DNA from: Bacteroidales bacterium
Lineage (GTDB): Bacteria > Bacteroidota > Bacteroidia > Bacteroidales > WCHB1-69
Assembly (NCBI GenBank): GCA_028683685.1
Contig: JAQUHH010000030.1
Coordinates: 1 to 13,823 of the forward strand
Length of the DNA stretch: 13,823 bases
Direction of reading: 5' to 3'
Shown here: positions 12,843-13,823 of the stretch, in pieces
How the letters are laid out: each line of letters begins with the position of its first letter
How positions within the stretch are numbered: the stretch's first letter is position 1
Program-made: the position numbers and the translations under genes
The notes under the pieces: generated by a model
What the model saw: the letters and a program-made list of their open reading frames with translations, nothing else
Databases searched by the model: none
Told to the model about the DNA's origin: nothing

Positions 12843-13270
12843 TAAATAGAGCTTTAAGCGGTGCGCAGCCGCTAGCAACGAAAAAACATGGGTAAACGAA
12901 AAACACAGAATGCAAAAAATCTTAAATCAAAAAATAAAAACATTTAGAAGATATATAAAAACTTTGTTTATATTTGCCATACAATAAAAAGTAGTTAAAA
13001 AATTACCATAATTAATTAAATGAACATTTTGATTAAATTTAAAATATTCTTGACCAACATACTGAAAAACAATGCATTAAGCATAGATGTAAACCTAAAA
13101 ACTAAGTGTGATATAGTCGCCATTAGGCGACTATCCACTCGTTGGCTGCAAGTGTTGAGTGAAAATACTGCTTAAAACAAGAATTGACGTAAAAACAAAA
13201 AATAAAATGGAACGAATTAATTTAATAGCTGGTCGAATTATGGATGCAAATAAAGCCATTAACAAAAAAA
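12843..13270. other. AT-rich accessory intergenic region with hairpins
   Basis: About 430 bases with no convincing gene. Near the left end AGCGG (12857-12861) pairs with CCGCT (12869-12873), followed by TAGCAACG (12873-12880). Near the right end is a perfect 8-bp hairpin (13114-13133), followed by CGTTGGCTGCAAGT (13140-13153). Two short ATG frames, 19 codons near 12889 and 26 codons at 13207 (MERINLIAGRIMDAN), are too short and featureless to call; the latter overlaps the zinc-ribbon start. Confidence 0.5.
13114..13133. repeat. Perfect 8-bp hairpin, 4-base loop
   Basis: TAGTCGCC and GGCGACTA are exactly complementary around ATTA, and stand out from the AT-rich surroundings by their G/C content. 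CGTTGGCTGCAAGT follows 6 bases later. The pair looks like a conserved intergenic element and not a terminator, since no T-run follows. Function is unknown. Confidence 0.75.
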
Positions 13271-13600
13271 ATGACGACAATGTATAAATGCCCAAAATGC
13301 AATGCAGAATTTGAATTGGGTACAAAATTCTGCCAAAATTGCGGTTGTAATCTTGAAATGGAGATTATTGAAACTCCGACTTGCCCAAAATGTGGTAAAA
13401 TTTTTCCGACAGGAACAAAATTCTGTAGTGAAGATGGTGCGAAATTAGTATCGCCCGAAAAACTAATACCTCGTTGTGTAAAGTGTGGAAAAGAATATAC
13501 TGATGGATCAAAGTTTTGTCCAGATGATGGCGGGCAAATTATTGTCCTCCTCCATTCAAGAAGGACGGGGGCTCGATCCGGTACAGGCTCGGCACCGTGA
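13271..13600 (+). CDS. Zinc-ribbon protein, 3' end altered at a junction
   Basis: Three zinc-ribbon units follow each other: CPKCNAEFELGTKFCQNCGC, CPKCGKIFPTGTKFCSEDG and CVKCGKEYTDGSKFCPDDG. Unit 1 has four Cys; units 2 and 3 replace the fourth with Asp, a variation common in double-zinc-ribbon proteins. Possible ATG starts are 13244, 13271 and 13280; I use 13271 (MTTMYKCPKC) because it starts close to the first ribbon, but 13280 is equally possible. After CPDDGGQI the frame runs into G+C-rich sequence and ends with about 19 residues unlike a zinc ribbon (LLHSRRTGARSGTGSAP). The native C-terminus is therefore probably lost at about 13541-13550, by rearrangement or by assembly error. The role of the intact protein is unknown. 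Confidence 0.65.
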   Translation: MTTMYKCPKCNAEFELGTKFCQNCGCNLEMEIIETPTCPKCGKIFPTGTKFCSEDGAKLVSPEKLIPRCVKCGKEYTDGSKFCPDDGGQIIVLLHSRRTGARSGTGSAP

Positions 13601-13823
13601 GGGATCACATGTTTGGCTCGCCAGAGCACAACAACACGACGCAGGCACGACTTTCGGTCGAAAGAAATAAGTTCGGATCTTTCAGCAACCTTATCGAATG
13701 GGAGGCGCACGCAAAGCCTGCTGATCTGTGGCCATTTTTGATTCGCCGTAGTGAACGGCCAATTGACTTCTGGAAGTCTCTGACGCTGGGAGCAGATCTT
13801 TCTGATGATGATCAGTGCGTACT
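13528..13823 (+). CDS. Partial ORF in the G+C-rich end, unrecognised
   Basis: A frame open from just after a TGA at 13525 to the window edge gives, from about 13546, PPPFKKDGGSIRYRLGTVRD, then HMFGSPEHNNTTQARLSVER, NKFGSFSNLIEWEAHAKPAD and LWPFLIRRSERPIDFWKSLT before running off the end. The mixed polar and aromatic composition and lack of stops over 280 bases look like real coding sequence. The first codons lie in zinc-ribbon DNA and are not part of it. If the gene starts inside the segment, GTG 13597 or ATG 13609 are candidates; otherwise its 5' end was cut off at the junction. I recognise no family. Confidence 0.45.
13546..13823. other. Compositionally foreign terminal segment
   Basis: From about 13546 base composition changes abruptly to roughly half G+C, against about one third elsewhere, and codon use changes with it. 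The change falls inside the zinc-ribbon reading frame. No inverted-repeat end, target duplication or integrase site is visible at the boundary. It could be horizontally acquired DNA, a translocation breakpoint or a chimeric assembly join. Confidence 0.7.

Noticed and set aside
13222..13710. 162-codon minus-strand frame opposite the zinc-ribbon gene
   Set aside because: Its repeating HFGQ/NFVP pattern is the reverse complement of the Cys-x-x-Cys repeats, and it crosses the composition junction.
1..13823. CRISPR array, tRNA or rRNA genes
   Set aside because: The only regular repeats are the coding 15-base units; no spacer-repeat pattern, tRNA cloverleaf or rRNA sequence was recognised on reading either strand, although no covariance search could be run.

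Overview
The window is AT-rich (about one third G+C) and reads as Bacteroidota DNA over almost its whole length. Support comes from several sources: TAnnTTTG-type -7 promoter elements in front of genes, a MurA with Asp in place of the usual catalytic-loop Cys, a bacterial GGGPS-family prenyltransferase, a DPP-IV-type S9 peptidase, and an ECF sigma factor overlapping a protein that ends in a PorP/SprF-like outer-membrane barrel. A Flavobacteriia- or Bacteroidales-like member is plausible; the species cannot be read from the sequence. The last ~275 bases are clearly richer in G+C and look like a different source.

Layout. 50-1012 (minus): HARE-HTH protein with a restriction-endonuclease-like C-terminus, probably defence-related. 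1013-1568: divergent promoter region with a perfect 18-bp inverted repeat. 1569-4462: two-gene unit, GGGP synthase family then a secreted dipeptidyl peptidase IV. 4463-5066: gene-poor region with a short direct repeat. 5067-7515: overlapping pair, ECF sigma factor and a 626-residue membrane protein with a short cytoplasmic head, one transmembrane helix, 32 pentapeptide units and a C-terminal beta-barrel-like domain. 7516-7999: a doubtful small ORF and a strong hairpin. 8000-9307 (minus): murA. 9688-11499: xthA and an OmpA-type lipoprotein, closed by a 17-bp-stem terminator. 11843-13271: accessory region with a polytopic membrane protein, a beheaded DUF6804-like remnant and hairpin-bearing intergenic DNA. 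13271-13600: zinc-ribbon protein whose 3' end runs into the compositionally foreign end of the window.

How the genes work together. The most interesting unit is 5067-7515. The sigma gene and its partner overlap by 8 bases, and the partner has a strong Shine-Dalgarno, rare in this phylum. The partner's order (cytoplasmic head resembling the starts of Bacteroidota ECF-linked proteins, one helix, long repetitive periplasmic tract, PorP/SprF-like barrel) suggests one polypeptide linking an outer-membrane, type IX secretion-related module directly to a sigma factor. This is inference, but it is the best candidate here for an undescribed system. The rest is housekeeping (peptidoglycan precursor synthesis, DNA repair, envelope lipoprotein, peptide degradation) plus accessory DNA at both edges.
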